64,000 bases of DNA from Gammaproteobacteria bacterium. GTDB lineage: Bacteria; Pseudomonadota; Gammaproteobacteria; Burkholderiales; Sulfuricellaceae. The position numbers and the translations under genes were made by a program. A model generated the notes under the pieces. The model saw only the letters and a list, made by a program, of their open reading frames with translations, was not told the origin of the DNA and ran no database searches. The DNA is taken from NCBI GenBank assembly GCA_018824405.1, contig JAHJGO010000026.1:124001-188000 (forward strand), in the 5' to 3' direction. Positions 10,599-19,722 of this stretch are shown here, piece by piece. Position 1 is the stretch's first letter, and each line of letters opens with the position of its first letter.

Positions 10599-11549
10599 TT
10601 AGGCAGCCTGTTTTACCGGGGATGGCTCCACCACGAAGTAGCTCGAGTTGAGCTGTGCGGCAAGGTCTGCCAGGGCTAATTCAAGTTCATCGATAAATAC
10701 GTGCAGCGCCTGCTGTTCGAGTTGATCCAGATCGGCCTGCAGCACTTTTTCCTTGGCGGCAGCTAGAATATCCATGGCCTTGTCATTGCGTGGCAAGTGC
10801 TGCAAGGCGGTTTCCACCTCGCACAGGCAATGGTAAAAGGCACGCGGGAAGTCGCGGGTCTGCAGGAGAAACTTGAGCACTGGCAGGCGCCGCACCCGTG
10901 TCTGCGACTGGCGGCGATACATCTGGTAGGCGGAAAGCGATTTCAGCACGCTCATCCATTGAATGTTTTCAAATGGCTTCAGCTCTGCCTTGTTTGACAG
11001 GAGGCTTGCTGTGCGCACGTCTATGATGCGGATGGTCATCTCGGCGCGTTCGAGGTTGCGACCGATGCGCAGGAAATCATAGGCCGCGTTGTGGCTCATG
11101 GTGCCCGACAGCATGCCGGTAATCTGCTGTGCGCCGGCAATAATGCGCTTGAGATAATCGTAGCGCCCACGTTGCGTCAGACCGCTTTGCAAATTGCCTT
11201 TGGCGAAAATATGCAGGTCGTTAATGTATTCCCATGTTTCGCGCGGCACTACGTCACGAACGATGCGGGCGTTTTCGCGCGCGAACCACAGTGAGGATAA
11301 TGTCGAACCTGGGTTTTTCGTGTCGCCGGTAAGAAATTTTACGACATTGCGCTCACTGCTTTCTGGATAAATCTTGTCAAAAAGATCTTCGCTGCCGGTC
11401 AGCGTGATCAGGGGGCGCCAGCCGGGTGACATCCCTTTTGGGGTATCCAGGACCAGGTTGGCATTGACCATAACGATACGTGCGGTATTTTCTGCGCGCT
11501 CGATATAGCGCGCCAGCCAATAAATCGATTCTGCAACTCGCGATAACAT
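10599..11549 (-). CDS. Alpha-E domain protein
   Basis: A 316-residue, all-helical protein with the alpha-E family opening MLSRVAESIYWLARYIERAENTAR (split here only for description: MLSRVAESIYW then LARYIERAENTAR). No membrane segment or signal peptide is seen. Alpha-E proteins have no known activity; they always accompany the circularly permuted ATP-grasp and are thought to support it. The gene starts three bases after the stop of the ATP-grasp gene, so the two are translationally linked. Confidence 0.9.
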   Translation of the reverse strand: MLSRVAESIYWLARYIERAENTARIVMVNANLVLDTPKGMSPGWRPLITLTGSEDLFDKIYPESSERNVVKFLTGDTKNPGSTLSSLWFARENARIVRDVVPRETWEYINDLHIFAKGNLQSGLTQRGRYDYLKRIIAGAQQITGMLSGTMSHNAAYDFLRIGRNLERAEMTIRIIDVRTASLLSNKAELKPFENIQWMSVLKSLSAYQMYRRQSQTRVRRLPVLKFLLQTRDFPRAFYHCLCEVETALQHLPRNDKAMDILAAAKEKVLQADLDQLEQQALHVFIDELELALADLAAQLNSSYFVVEPSPVKQAA

Positions 11550-11552
11550 GTT

Positions 11553-13007
11553 CTAAGCCTCCCCAGTGTCGACGATCCAGGTGTCCTTGCTGCCGCCACC
11601 CTGAGATGAATTGACCACCAGAGAACCCTTGCGCAGGGCCACGCGCGTCAAGCCGCCAGCGGTGGTGGTGATTTGCTCGCCGGACAGGATGAATGGCCTC
11701 AGATCCACATGGCGCGGCTCCACATGGAGATCGACCAGGGTCGGCGTGGTGGACAGGCTTAATGTCGGTTGCGCAATGTAGTTGCGCGCATTGTGTTTTA
11801 TCAGACGGGCAAACTTGTCGCGTTCTTTCTGGCTGGCGTGCGGCCCAACCAGCATGCCATAGCCACCGGACTCGTTGGCGGGCTTGACCACCAGTTTGTC
11901 GAGATTGGCGATCACGTAGTCGCGCTCGTCCTTGTTCATGCACAGGTAGGTCGGGACATTCTCGATAATTGGATCCTGGTCCAGGTAGTAACGAATCATC
12001 TTGGGCACGAAGGCATATACAACCTTGTCATCTGCGACGCCGGCGCCGGGTGCATTGGCGAGTGCCACCTTGCCGGCCCGCCATGCCCGCATCAGGCCGG
12101 GTACGCCGAGGGTTGAGTCGGGCCTGAAGGCTTCGGGATCGATGTATTCGTCATCGATCCGCCGGTAGATGACGTCGACTTGCTGCAATCCGTAGATCGT
12201 CTTCATATAAACGCAATCGTCTTCTCCCACCACCAGATCGCTGCCCTGTACCAGCTCGGCGCCCATCTGCTGCGCCAGGTAGGCGTGTTCGAAGTAGGCA
12301 GAGTTATAAATGCCGGGTGTCAGCACCACCACCTCAGGATTCTCGGATTTGCGCGGCGACAGCGAGGTCAGCATGTCAAAGAGCTGCGAAGGATAATTAT
12401 CCACCGGGAGGATGCTCTGATTCTCGAACAGCTCGGGGAATACGCGCTTCATCACAAGGCGATTTTCGAGCATGTAGGACACGCCAGAAGGTACGCGCAG
12501 ATTGTCTTCCAGCACGTAGACAGTGCCATCCTTGTCGCGCACCAAATCGGAGCCACAGATATGTGCCCAGATATTGAGGGGCGGATTAATGCCCACACAT
12601 TCCGGGCGAAAATTCTTGGAGCCTTCCAGAACTTCGCGCGGGAAAACTTTATCTTTAACGATGCGCTGTTCGTGATAAAGGTCATCGATGAACATGTTGA
12701 GCGCTGTAACGCGCTGCTTGAGTCCCGCCTCAATGCGTTCCCATTCTGACTTGGCAATCACCCGCGGGATGATGTCGAACGGCCAGGCGCGATCGATCGA
12801 TCCGCCTTCCTCGCTATAGACGGTAAAGGTGACGCCCATCGTATGGATGGCAAGCTCGGCGGCCGATTTGCGTTCCTCGATGTCCTTGTCTTTCAATGAG
12901 CTTAAGTACTTGCACAGTGCCGCTGCAGCAGGCCGCGCCCGACCGCCGCCCTTTACAAGTTCGTCGTAAAAATCATTAGTCTGATAGGTTTTCCAGCGTA
13001 TGGGCAT
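11553..13007 (-). CDS. Circularly permuted ATP-grasp protein (type 2)
   Basis: The 484-residue product (ATG at 13007; an upstream TTG at 13052 is less likely) shows the hallmarks of the family: YVLEDNLRVPSGVSYMLENR at about residues 155-175, VVVLTPGIYNSAYFEHAYLA at about 225-245, RRIDDEYIDPEAF, and KPANESGGYGMLVG followed by a C-terminal region around VEPRHVDLRPFILSG. ATP-grasp enzymes activate a carboxylate as acyl phosphate and join it to an amine, so a peptide- or amide-forming reaction is expected; the substrate is unknown. It is cotranscribed with the alpha-E gene and divergent from the fused paralogue at 13218. Confidence 0.9.
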   Translation of the reverse strand: MPIRWKTYQTNDFYDELVKGGGRARPAAAALCKYLSSLKDKDIEERKSAAELAIHTMGVTFTVYSEEGGSIDRAWPFDIIPRVIAKSEWERIEAGLKQRVTALNMFIDDLYHEQRIVKDKVFPREVLEGSKNFRPECVGINPPLNIWAHICGSDLVRDKDGTVYVLEDNLRVPSGVSYMLENRLVMKRVFPELFENQSILPVDNYPSQLFDMLTSLSPRKSENPEVVVLTPGIYNSAYFEHAYLAQQMGAELVQGSDLVVGEDDCVYMKTIYGLQQVDVIYRRIDDEYIDPEAFRPDSTLGVPGLMRAWRAGKVALANAPGAGVADDKVVYAFVPKMIRYYLDQDPIIENVPTYLCMNKDERDYVIANLDKLVVKPANESGGYGMLVGPHASQKERDKFARLIKHNARNYIAQPTLSLSTTPTLVDLHVEPRHVDLRPFILSGEQITTTAGGLTRVALRKGSLVVNSSQGGGSKDTWIVDTGEA

Positions 13008-13217
13008 AAATATTTTTGTCGTTGTTATCGTCGACCGGATGGAGCTGGCCAACGGAAGTCAGGATGGCGAGTCGACTCAACAAGATATAAAGCCAACTGC
13101 ATGAAAGGACGCTTTTATCCTACTATTTTATGCTCGTGGCGTCCAGTTGCGAAGTTGAGGCGAGTCAATGAACAACATGATTACTAAGGCTGGCGACAGG
13201 GGGGTTGAGGAGATAGA

Positions 13218-15833
13218 ATGGAGCGATCCTGTCTGGTTTTTCCAGGCCTCAATTCATTCCGGGTTTGCATGACAAGCGTATTTTCAGAATCTCAGCAGAA
13301 CAATCCGGATCCGTGGTATCCGACCTCCCTGGATAGCTATGACGAAATGCTCGATGGCGACGGGCAGATACGCCCCCAGTGGGAGTATGTGATCCGTGCA
13401 TTGCGCACCCTGGGCATACCGGAACTCGAGCGACGCGGTGCGAAGGCAGCCATTCTGTTGCGCGAGAACGGCGTTACCTACAATGTGTATGGTGATCCGG
13501 CCGGGCAGAGCCGGCCATGGCAGCTCGACCCGGTGCCGCTGCTGGTTTCCAGCGAGGAGTGGGGGGGCATCGAGGCCGGGTTGCAGGAGCGGGCGGAACT
13601 GCTGAACATGATCCTCGCGGATATCTATGGTCCCCGCGAACTGATCCGTAAAGGGATGTTGCCCCTTGAATTGCTATACAACCACGGCGGATTCCTGCGC
13701 GCCTGCGATCAGATTGCGCTGCGCGGTAAACATCAGCTGGTGGTTTACGCGGCAGACCTGGCGCGTGGGCCGGATAATCGCATGTGGGTCCTCAGCGACC
13801 GCACTCAGGCACCCTCCGGGGCCGGCTACGCGCTGGAAAACCGGGTCGCCATGACCCGCGTGTTGCCCAGCCTGTTCCGCGATTCCCACGTGCATCGCCT
13901 GGCGCTGTTTTTCCAGTCGCTACGTGCTGGACTGAACACCATCGCGCCACCTGGCGCGGAAAACCCCCGTGTCGTCGTGCTGACCCCGGGCCCACTGAAC
14001 GAAACCTTTTTCGAGCATGCCTATCTGGCCTCCTACCTCGGATACCCGCTGGTCCAGGGCGATGACCTGACAGTGCGCGATGGCTACCTGTGGCTGAAAT
14101 CGCTGAATGGACTGGAACGTGTCGATGTCATTTTGCGGCGGGTCGATGATGACTTTTGCGATCCCCTGGAACTGCGTGACGATTCACGTCTTGGTGTACC
14201 GGGGCTGGTCGAAGTGGTACGGCGTGGCAATGTCTCCATTGCCAACCCGCTTGGCAGCGGCGTGCTCGAGAACCCCGGCCTGCTAGCTTTTCTGCCCGGC
14301 ATCGCCGAACATTTTCTGGGACGCCCGCTGCGCCTGCCGACCGCTGCGACCTGGTGGTGTGGTCAGCCGAAGGAGCTCGACTATGTGCTGACGAACCTCG
14401 ACAAGCTGGTAATCAAGCCGATCTATCGAAACCCTAGCCTGCGCCCGGTGTTCGGCCACCTTTTGAGTCAGCAGGAACTGGCTGACTGGCGCGATCGCAT
14501 ACGTTCAAGTCCGACATTTTATGTGGGGCAGGAACAGGAAGGATTTTCCACAGTGCCATCCCTCGTCCCCGGGGGACTGGAGCCGCGCCATGCGGTCCTG
14601 CGCAGTTTCCTGGTGGCTCGTGCCGACGGCTATGTGGTGATGCCGGGCGGTCTGACCCGCAGTGCGCCTCATAAGGATGAAATGCTGGTCTCCAACCAGG
14701 CCGGCAGCATCAGCAAGGATACCTGGGTGCTGGCTTCGGAGCCGGAGAGACCGATTGAACTGGTCATCAAACCAACCGCGGAGCAGGTCGCTGCCAGCCA
14801 GAGTGGCGCACTACCGAGCCGGGCGGCGGACAATCTGTTCTGGGTCGGGCGCTACGCCGAGCGGGCCGAAGGCACGATACGGCTGTTGCGCTCAGCGATC
14901 AAGAAACTGCATGGCGACCCTGATCGCAGCGGCAACGAATACACGGAGAGCTTGCATAGCCTGCTGCGTGCCGTAACGCAGCTGACCGGTACCCGCCCAG
15001 GTTTCCTGGCAGAAGACGCGGAAACCCTGCTGAGTGAACCCGAAGCTGAATTATTGTCAGTAGCGCTGGACGAGACACGTATCGGCAGCCTGGCCAATAC
15101 CTTGCGCTGTATGGTGCAGACCGGGTACGCAGTGCGCGATTTATGGTCATCCGATACCTGGCGGGTAATGGACGATCTGGAGGAGCACCTGCTCAGCGCC
15201 AAGAGACTGGTCCAACCTACGCTGTGGCAGGTTCAGGATGTCATGGACCAGCTGATAACTTCGCTTTCCGCCTTTAGCGGTTTGGTGATGGAAAGCATGA
15301 CGCGCGGTAACGGCTGGCTGTTTCTGGATACAGGGCGACGCCTGGAACGGAGCATGCTGCTACTCTCCCTGTTGCGCACCACTCTGGTCGAACAACGCCG
15401 GGCAAATGTCGAAATCCTGCTGATCGAAGCCTTGCTGGATACCAGCGATAATCTGATCTGCTATCGTCAGCACTACCGCAACAACATGGAACTCGCCGCT
15501 TTTCTTGAATTGCTGCTGCTGGATGAAAACAATCCGCGCTCGCTGGCATACCAGACCGCGCGTCTGCAAGAGCATGTAGGCAAGCTGCCGCGTGAAAAAT
15601 CGGCCGCGCGACTGAGCCTGGAGCAGCGGCTCGCGCTGGAGGTGGCGTCCACGCTGCGCCTGGCCGTACTGGATGAACTGACAAGGGTTTCCGAGAGCAG
15701 GACCCGGGAAAATCTGGAGCAGTTGCTCGCCCGTCTCAATTTCTTGCTGGTTGCGCTTTCAGATGCCGTGACAGCAGCCTATTTCCGGCACGAAAGCGTG
15801 CCACATTCTCTCACGCCACTGAGGACGACATAA
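13218..15833 (+). CDS. Circularly permuted ATP-grasp / alpha-E fusion protein
   Basis: An 871-residue fusion. Residues ~30-500 repeat the circularly permuted ATP-grasp fold (SDRTQAPSGAGYALENRVAM, VVVLTPGPLNETFFEHAYLA, RRVDDDFCDPLEL, LEPRHAVLRSFL). From about residue 530 an alpha-E domain follows (LPSRAADNLFWVGRYAERAE). The two domains correspond to the two separate genes on the opposite strand, joined in one chain. The ATG at 13218 has a good Shine-Dalgarno (GAGGAG, 6-7 bases away); an internal ATG at 13269 is possible. The stop is four bases before the next start, coupling it to the transglutaminase. Predicted cytoplasmic amide-bond ligase; substrate unknown. Confidence 0.92.
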   Translation: MERSCLVFPGLNSFRVCMTSVFSESQQNNPDPWYPTSLDSYDEMLDGDGQIRPQWEYVIRALRTLGIPELERRGAKAAILLRENGVTYNVYGDPAGQSRPWQLDPVPLLVSSEEWGGIEAGLQERAELLNMILADIYGPRELIRKGMLPLELLYNHGGFLRACDQIALRGKHQLVVYAADLARGPDNRMWVLSDRTQAPSGAGYALENRVAMTRVLPSLFRDSHVHRLALFFQSLRAGLNTIAPPGAENPRVVVLTPGPLNETFFEHAYLASYLGYPLVQGDDLTVRDGYLWLKSLNGLERVDVILRRVDDDFCDPLELRDDSRLGVPGLVEVVRRGNVSIANPLGSGVLENPGLLAFLPGIAEHFLGRPLRLPTAATWWCGQPKELDYVLTNLDKLVIKPIYRNPSLRPVFGHLLSQQELADWRDRIRSSPTFYVGQEQEGFSTVPSLVPGGLEPRHAVLRSFLVARADGYVVMPGGLTRSAPHKDEMLVSNQAGSISKDTWVLASEPERPIELVIKPTAEQVAASQSGALPSRAADNLFWVGRYAERAEGTIRLLRSAIKKLHGDPDRSGNEYTESLHSLLRAVTQLTGTRPGFLAEDAETLLSEPEAELLSVALDETRIGSLANTLRCMVQTGYAVRDLWSSDTWRVMDDLEEHLLSAKRLVQPTLWQVQDVMDQLITSLSAFSGLVMESMTRGNGWLFLDTGRRLERSMLLLSLLRTTLVEQRRANVEILLIEALLDTSDNLICYRQHYRNNMELAAFLELLLLDENNPRSLAYQTARLQEHVGKLPREKSAARLSLEQRLALEVASTLRLAVLDELTRVSESRTRENLEQLLARLNFLLVALSDAVTAAYFRHESVPHSLTPLRTT

Positions 15834-15837
15834 CGCC

Positions 15838-16719
15838 ATGCACTATCGTGTCATCCACAAAACCGAGTACGATTACTGCGAATCCGTCGGGCTTTCCTAC
15901 AATGAGGCCCGGTTGTTGCCGCGCTTCACTGCAAACCAGTCCTGTCAGGCCGCCAGCCTGACAATCGACCCGCCACCAACGGATTACAGTGAGCGAGAAG
16001 ATTTTTTTGGCAATCGCGTCGCTTTTTTTTCCATCCGTGAGCCGCATCAGCGCTTCATCGTAACGGCAACCAGCGAGGTTCAGATTGCATCACAGTTTGG
16101 GCAACTGGATTTTTCTCAGGGGACTGATTGGGAAAATGTGCGGCTGTCGCTTCGCCAACAGCGCGATCCGCAAACACTGGACGCCCTGCAATATGTTCTG
16201 GATTCGCCATTCGTGGCAGCAAATGCGGAACTGGCGACGTATGCGCAGCCCTCTTTTCCGCACGGCCGGCCATTGCTGGAAGCCGTGCACGATCTGATGG
16301 GGCGCATTCATGGCGACTTCACCTACGATCCCCATTTCACCACCCTTGCCACGCCGCTGGCGGCAGTGCTCGAACACCGGCGCGGCGTGTGCCAGGATTT
16401 CGCCCATCTCGCCATCGGCTGTCTGCGATCACAGGGCCTCGCCGCGCGCTATGTCAGCGGCTACATCGAGACATTGCCGCCACCCGGCAAGGAAAAGCTG
16501 GTAGGCAGCGACGCCTCTCATGCCTGGTTCTCTGTCTTCATACCAGAACTTGGCTGGATGGATTTCGATCCAACCAACAACCAGATTCCGGTGGATCAGC
16601 ACATCATCGTCGGGTGGGGGCGCGATTATGGCGACGTCACTCCGCTCAAAGGGGTTATCTTTGGCGGTGGGGAACACGAACTGGCGGTGTCGGTCGATGT
16701 GAGGAACCTTGGTGACTAA
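15838..16719 (+). CDS. Transglutaminase-like cysteine peptidase-fold protein
   Basis: The 293-residue protein has the N-terminal beta domain typical of bacterial transglutaminase-like proteins (MHYRVIHKTEYDY) and the papain-like core with an intact triad: Cys185 in RRGVCQDFAH, His228 in ASHAWF and Asp244 in MDFDPTNN. There is no signal peptide, so it should be cytoplasmic. Family members can be transglutaminases, peptidases or amidases. In this cluster it might cut or form the amide bond handled by the ATP-grasp protein. It lies four bases behind the fusion gene. Confidence 0.9.
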   Translation: MHYRVIHKTEYDYCESVGLSYNEARLLPRFTANQSCQAASLTIDPPPTDYSEREDFFGNRVAFFSIREPHQRFIVTATSEVQIASQFGQLDFSQGTDWENVRLSLRQQRDPQTLDALQYVLDSPFVAANAELATYAQPSFPHGRPLLEAVHDLMGRIHGDFTYDPHFTTLATPLAAVLEHRRGVCQDFAHLAIGCLRSQGLAARYVSGYIETLPPPGKEKLVGSDASHAWFSVFIPELGWMDFDPTNNQIPVDQHIIVGWGRDYGDVTPLKGVIFGGGEHELAVSVDVRNLGD

Positions 16720-16800
16720 CCGCAGCGCTTTCCCCCCGCGGGTATAACAGAAAACAAATGTTGGTATGAGCAAAAAATATTCTCGCCGTGGAGGTGGTTC

Positions 16801-18156
16801 ATGCGCGTTGCAATCATCGGATCCGGGCCTGCTGGCTTCTACGCTGCTGAGGCGCTGCTCAAACGCACGGATGTGGAAATCCATGTCGATATGTTCGAAC
16901 GCCTTCCTACCCCTTATGGGCTTGTGCGGGGCGGTGTAGCGCCGGACCATCAGAACATCAAGGCGGTTACCCGCGTTTACGAAAAGACTGCCGCACGGCC
17001 CACATTCAGGTTTATGGGGAATGTGTGCCTGGGCCGCGACCTGACGGTGGAGGATTTGCGCCAGCACTACCACCAGATTGTCTACGCAGTGGGAAACGAA
17101 GCCGACCGTCGGCTGGCTATTCCGGGTGAAGGCATACCGCGCTGCACGCCTGCAACCGTCTTTATTGGCTGGTACAACGGGCATCCGGACTACCGTCACG
17201 CAAAAATCGATTTGTCTGTGTCCCGTGTCGCAGTGGTGGGCAACGGCAACGTCGCCATCGACGCCGCCCGGATTCTGCTGCGTACGCCCGCCGAACTTGA
17301 AAAGACAGACATTGCCGCACATGCGCTGGAAGCACTGCGCAACAGCTGGGTGCGCGAGGTTTTTGTTCTTGGGCGGCGAGGGCCAGAGCAGGCCTCGTTT
17401 ACGCCGCCCGAACTCAGGGAACTCGGTGAGATGGAAGATGCCGAGCCAGTCATCGACCCAGGCGAGCTTGCGGGTTGTGCTTTCGCGGAAGCCACAGATC
17501 ATTCGCAACAGGAAAAGAATCTGAAGATTCTCCAGTCCTTCTCAATGCTGCATTCTGGCGCGAAAACCAAGAAACTCCATCTGCGTTTCCTCGTCTCGCC
17601 GACCGAAGTCATCGCTGGTGCTGACGGCAAAGTGGTCGGCCTCGCGCTCGAGAAAAACCGCCTTGAAATTCAGCCGGACGGAACGGTGATCGCACGCGGC
17701 ACCGGCGAGATGGAAATCCTCGAGGTCGGGATGGTGTTGCCTGCGATTGGTTTTAGCGTCGAGCGCATTGCCGGTATCCCATACGACGAAAAGGCCGGCG
17801 TCATTGCCAACGAAGACGGGCGTGTCGTTGACCCCATCAGCCGTAGCGTGATTGCCAACGAATACGTCGTCGGCTGGGCGCGCACCGGGCCGCAAGGGTT
17901 GATCGGGTCACACAAGGCCGCGTCCGCCCACGTGGTCGAATACATGATGGCCGATGGCGCTGAACTTGCGCTCAGGAAGCTTCCTGAGCGCGAAGCAATT
18001 GTTACTTTGCTTCGCAAGCGGGGTCTGAAAATCGTCTTTTTCGACGACTGGAAACGGCTCGATGATGTGGAGGTGGCAAGAGGGGAGAGGCGCGATGCCC
18101 CGCGCGACAAGATTGTCGACGTCGAGGCGATGCTTGCGGTGCTTGCTCAGCACTAA
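16801..18156 (+). CDS. Ferredoxin-NADP+ reductase, adrenodoxin-reductase type (FprA-like)
   Basis: A 451-residue flavoprotein with FAD-binding GSGPAGFYAAEALL at residues 8-21, FERLPTPYGLVRGGVAPDH (about 39-57), an NADP-binding region VVGNGNVAIDAARILLR (about 145-161) and the C-terminal WARTGPQGLIGSHKA. This is the adrenodoxin reductase/FprA family, which moves electrons between NADPH and ferredoxin or a flavodoxin. A good Shine-Dalgarno (GGAGGT) precedes the ATG. It follows the transglutaminase by 81 bases on the same strand, but no redox enzyme of the cluster is obvious, so whether it belongs to the Anbu system is unclear. Confidence 0.9.
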   Translation: MRVAIIGSGPAGFYAAEALLKRTDVEIHVDMFERLPTPYGLVRGGVAPDHQNIKAVTRVYEKTAARPTFRFMGNVCLGRDLTVEDLRQHYHQIVYAVGNEADRRLAIPGEGIPRCTPATVFIGWYNGHPDYRHAKIDLSVSRVAVVGNGNVAIDAARILLRTPAELEKTDIAAHALEALRNSWVREVFVLGRRGPEQASFTPPELRELGEMEDAEPVIDPGELAGCAFAEATDHSQQEKNLKILQSFSMLHSGAKTKKLHLRFLVSPTEVIAGADGKVVGLALEKNRLEIQPDGTVIARGTGEMEILEVGMVLPAIGFSVERIAGIPYDEKAGVIANEDGRVVDPISRSVIANEYVVGWARTGPQGLIGSHKAASAHVVEYMMADGAELALRKLPEREAIVTLLRKRGLKIVFFDDWKRLDDVEVARGERRDAPRDKIVDVEAMLAVLAQH

Positions 18157-18211
18157 GCTTTGGGCTGTTCTGGGCTGGGCATCCAGGCCCCTCCCTATGT
18201 CATGACCACGA

Positions 18212-18709
18212 TTAGGACTGGAATGCGATATGGTTCAGTTTCGCCCGACAGTCAAGGTGTCCCTTGTCCGGCTTGATGGTCATTTTCAGGTCTGTGATTT
18301 GAGGAAGATCCTGTTTCAGTTCCTCTCGTTGAAATGTGCTTCCGTCCGGACTGAAATTGTATTCATGCCGCAGAATTTCGCGGAATTTGGCGCCTGAATC
18401 GGTGGAAACCTCAAAACAGATTTCCTGCGTGCGCGCGGTTTCTTTCTCTTCTATTTCATAAACGATGGCAGTGATGTTCTGGGGCGTATCGAATTTGAAA
18501 ATCAGGGTCTGCGGTCCAGTGGACCCAGCCACCCATTGCGAGCTGCCCGGCCCCGTGCTGCCGTCAACGATATTGTCCAGGGGGAAATTTTCCGATTCAG
18601 AAGTGGCGATGACCTCTGCGTTCTGAATGATGTCGATGGTGTTGGCCGGAGCAGGCATGGCGGTCCCCGTTGCTGACGGAGTAATTCTTTTTCTTAACTT
18701 TTCGTGCAT
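18212..18709 (-). CDS. Discoidin (F5/8 type C)-like domain protein, function unknown
   Basis: A 165-residue protein without signal peptide or membrane segment. After a basic start it shows a beta-sandwich pattern: SENFPLDNIVDGS, SSQWVAGSTGPQTLIFKFD, ITAIVYEIEEKE and a final LDCRAKLNHIAFQS. The pattern DNIVDG...W...P..L.F.F resembles galactose-binding/F5/8 type C (discoidin) folds, which bind sugars or proteins. The assignment comes from pattern recognition only. It is on the minus strand between the ferredoxin reductase and a transglutaminase gene and may be cotranscribed with the latter genes. Confidence 0.55.
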   Translation of the reverse strand: MHEKLRKRITPSATGTAMPAPANTIDIIQNAEVIATSESENFPLDNIVDGSTGPGSSQWVAGSTGPQTLIFKFDTPQNITAIVYEIEEKETARTQEICFEVSTDSGAKFREILRHEYNFSPDGSTFQREELKQDLPQITDLKMTIKPDKGHLDCRAKLNHIAFQS

Positions 18710-18766
18710 TTTATTCTCCAGATTGTGTGATCGACCTGTCCAGACGGATCGAAATCATCTAATGAT

Positions 18767-19621
18767 TCAGGCAAGCAGGTTGACTTGTACATTCACCCGC
18801 ATCGTTGGCGTTACCCCGCCGGACCCTGTGAAACTGCCAGAAACTGGTGGCACTGTTTCAGGGTTGCGCGCAACCGCAACGGCAATATGCTGGTTACTGG
18901 TCACTACGCCTGCAGTTGGATCGAAACCTTTCCATCCCGCACCTGGCAGGTAGATCTCTGCCCAGGCATGAGTTGTCGCATTGCCAGCCTCTGTCGCTGC
19001 GGCATGTAAATATCCGCTAACAAAACGACTGGCTAAACCAAGGCAGCGACAAGCCTCAATGAAAAGCGTGGCGTAATCGCGGCAAGATCCGCTGCGCAGG
19101 GCCAGCGTCTGGGCCGGTGACTGGACGCCAGCTTCTTCTCTCGTCTGATAACTAAACTGGTTGCTGATCGCCTGATTCAATTTCACCAGCATGCCAAAGG
19201 TTTCCATGCCGTATAGTTCAAGCTGCAATAGCCAGTCATTTACAGTTCGTTGATCGTTGAAGAAAGCCAGCTGTTGAAAAACTGCCAGATCCATTTGTTC
19301 GTCCACCGCATACATGAAAGGGTAATTCACCGCATAGTCTTCGACCAGGAAGTCAAAAGGTGCTTGCTCGTAATGCTGGATAAGGACTTCACTGGCGATG
19401 ACCAGTTTGTCCGAGCGCTCCATGAAATCAACAACGGCCAGCGAGTTATCAAATACGTCACGTTGCCATTTGATATTGTATGCAGGCGTGATTTCCAAAC
19501 TTGAACTCTCGATTCGAACGTCATGCCCTTCACGCGGGCGCAGCAAGAGCCTGTGAGGGTTGAGCGTCACCTGGGTTGGGAAAAGATATTCCGTCAGATG
19601 TTGAATACGCAATCGCTGCAT
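18767..19621 (-). CDS. Transglutaminase-like protein, second copy
   Basis: The 284-residue product has the N-terminal domain (MQRLRIQHLTEYLFPTQV, related to the start of the 1123-residue neighbour) and a complete triad: Cys180 in RSGSCRDYA, His218 in TTHAWAE and Asp234 in GFDPTAG. No export signal. It differs clearly from the copy at 15838 and is closer to the transglutaminase domain of the upstream gene at 19723-23094; an old duplication is likely. It lies 101 bases downstream of that gene on the same strand. Substrate unknown. Confidence 0.9.
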   Translation of the reverse strand: MQRLRIQHLTEYLFPTQVTLNPHRLLLRPREGHDVRIESSSLEITPAYNIKWQRDVFDNSLAVVDFMERSDKLVIASEVLIQHYEQAPFDFLVEDYAVNYPFMYAVDEQMDLAVFQQLAFFNDQRTVNDWLLQLELYGMETFGMLVKLNQAISNQFSYQTREEAGVQSPAQTLALRSGSCRDYATLFIEACRCLGLASRFVSGYLHAAATEAGNATTHAWAEIYLPGAGWKGFDPTAGVVTSNQHIAVAVARNPETVPPVSGSFTGSGGVTPTMRVNVQVNLLA

Positions 19622-19722
19622 CCTGGAACCTCTCAGTAGGTTTTACCACGTGTTTGTTCGCAGCTGCCTGCGATCGATCTTGAATGATAGCGGTGTTCCC
19701 TAAAATGTGCCGCTGACTTGGC

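Noticed and set aside
16429-17508. 359-residue minus-strand open frame
   Set aside because: It covers the end of a transglutaminase gene and the start of the ferredoxin reductase, both firmly supported on the plus strand.
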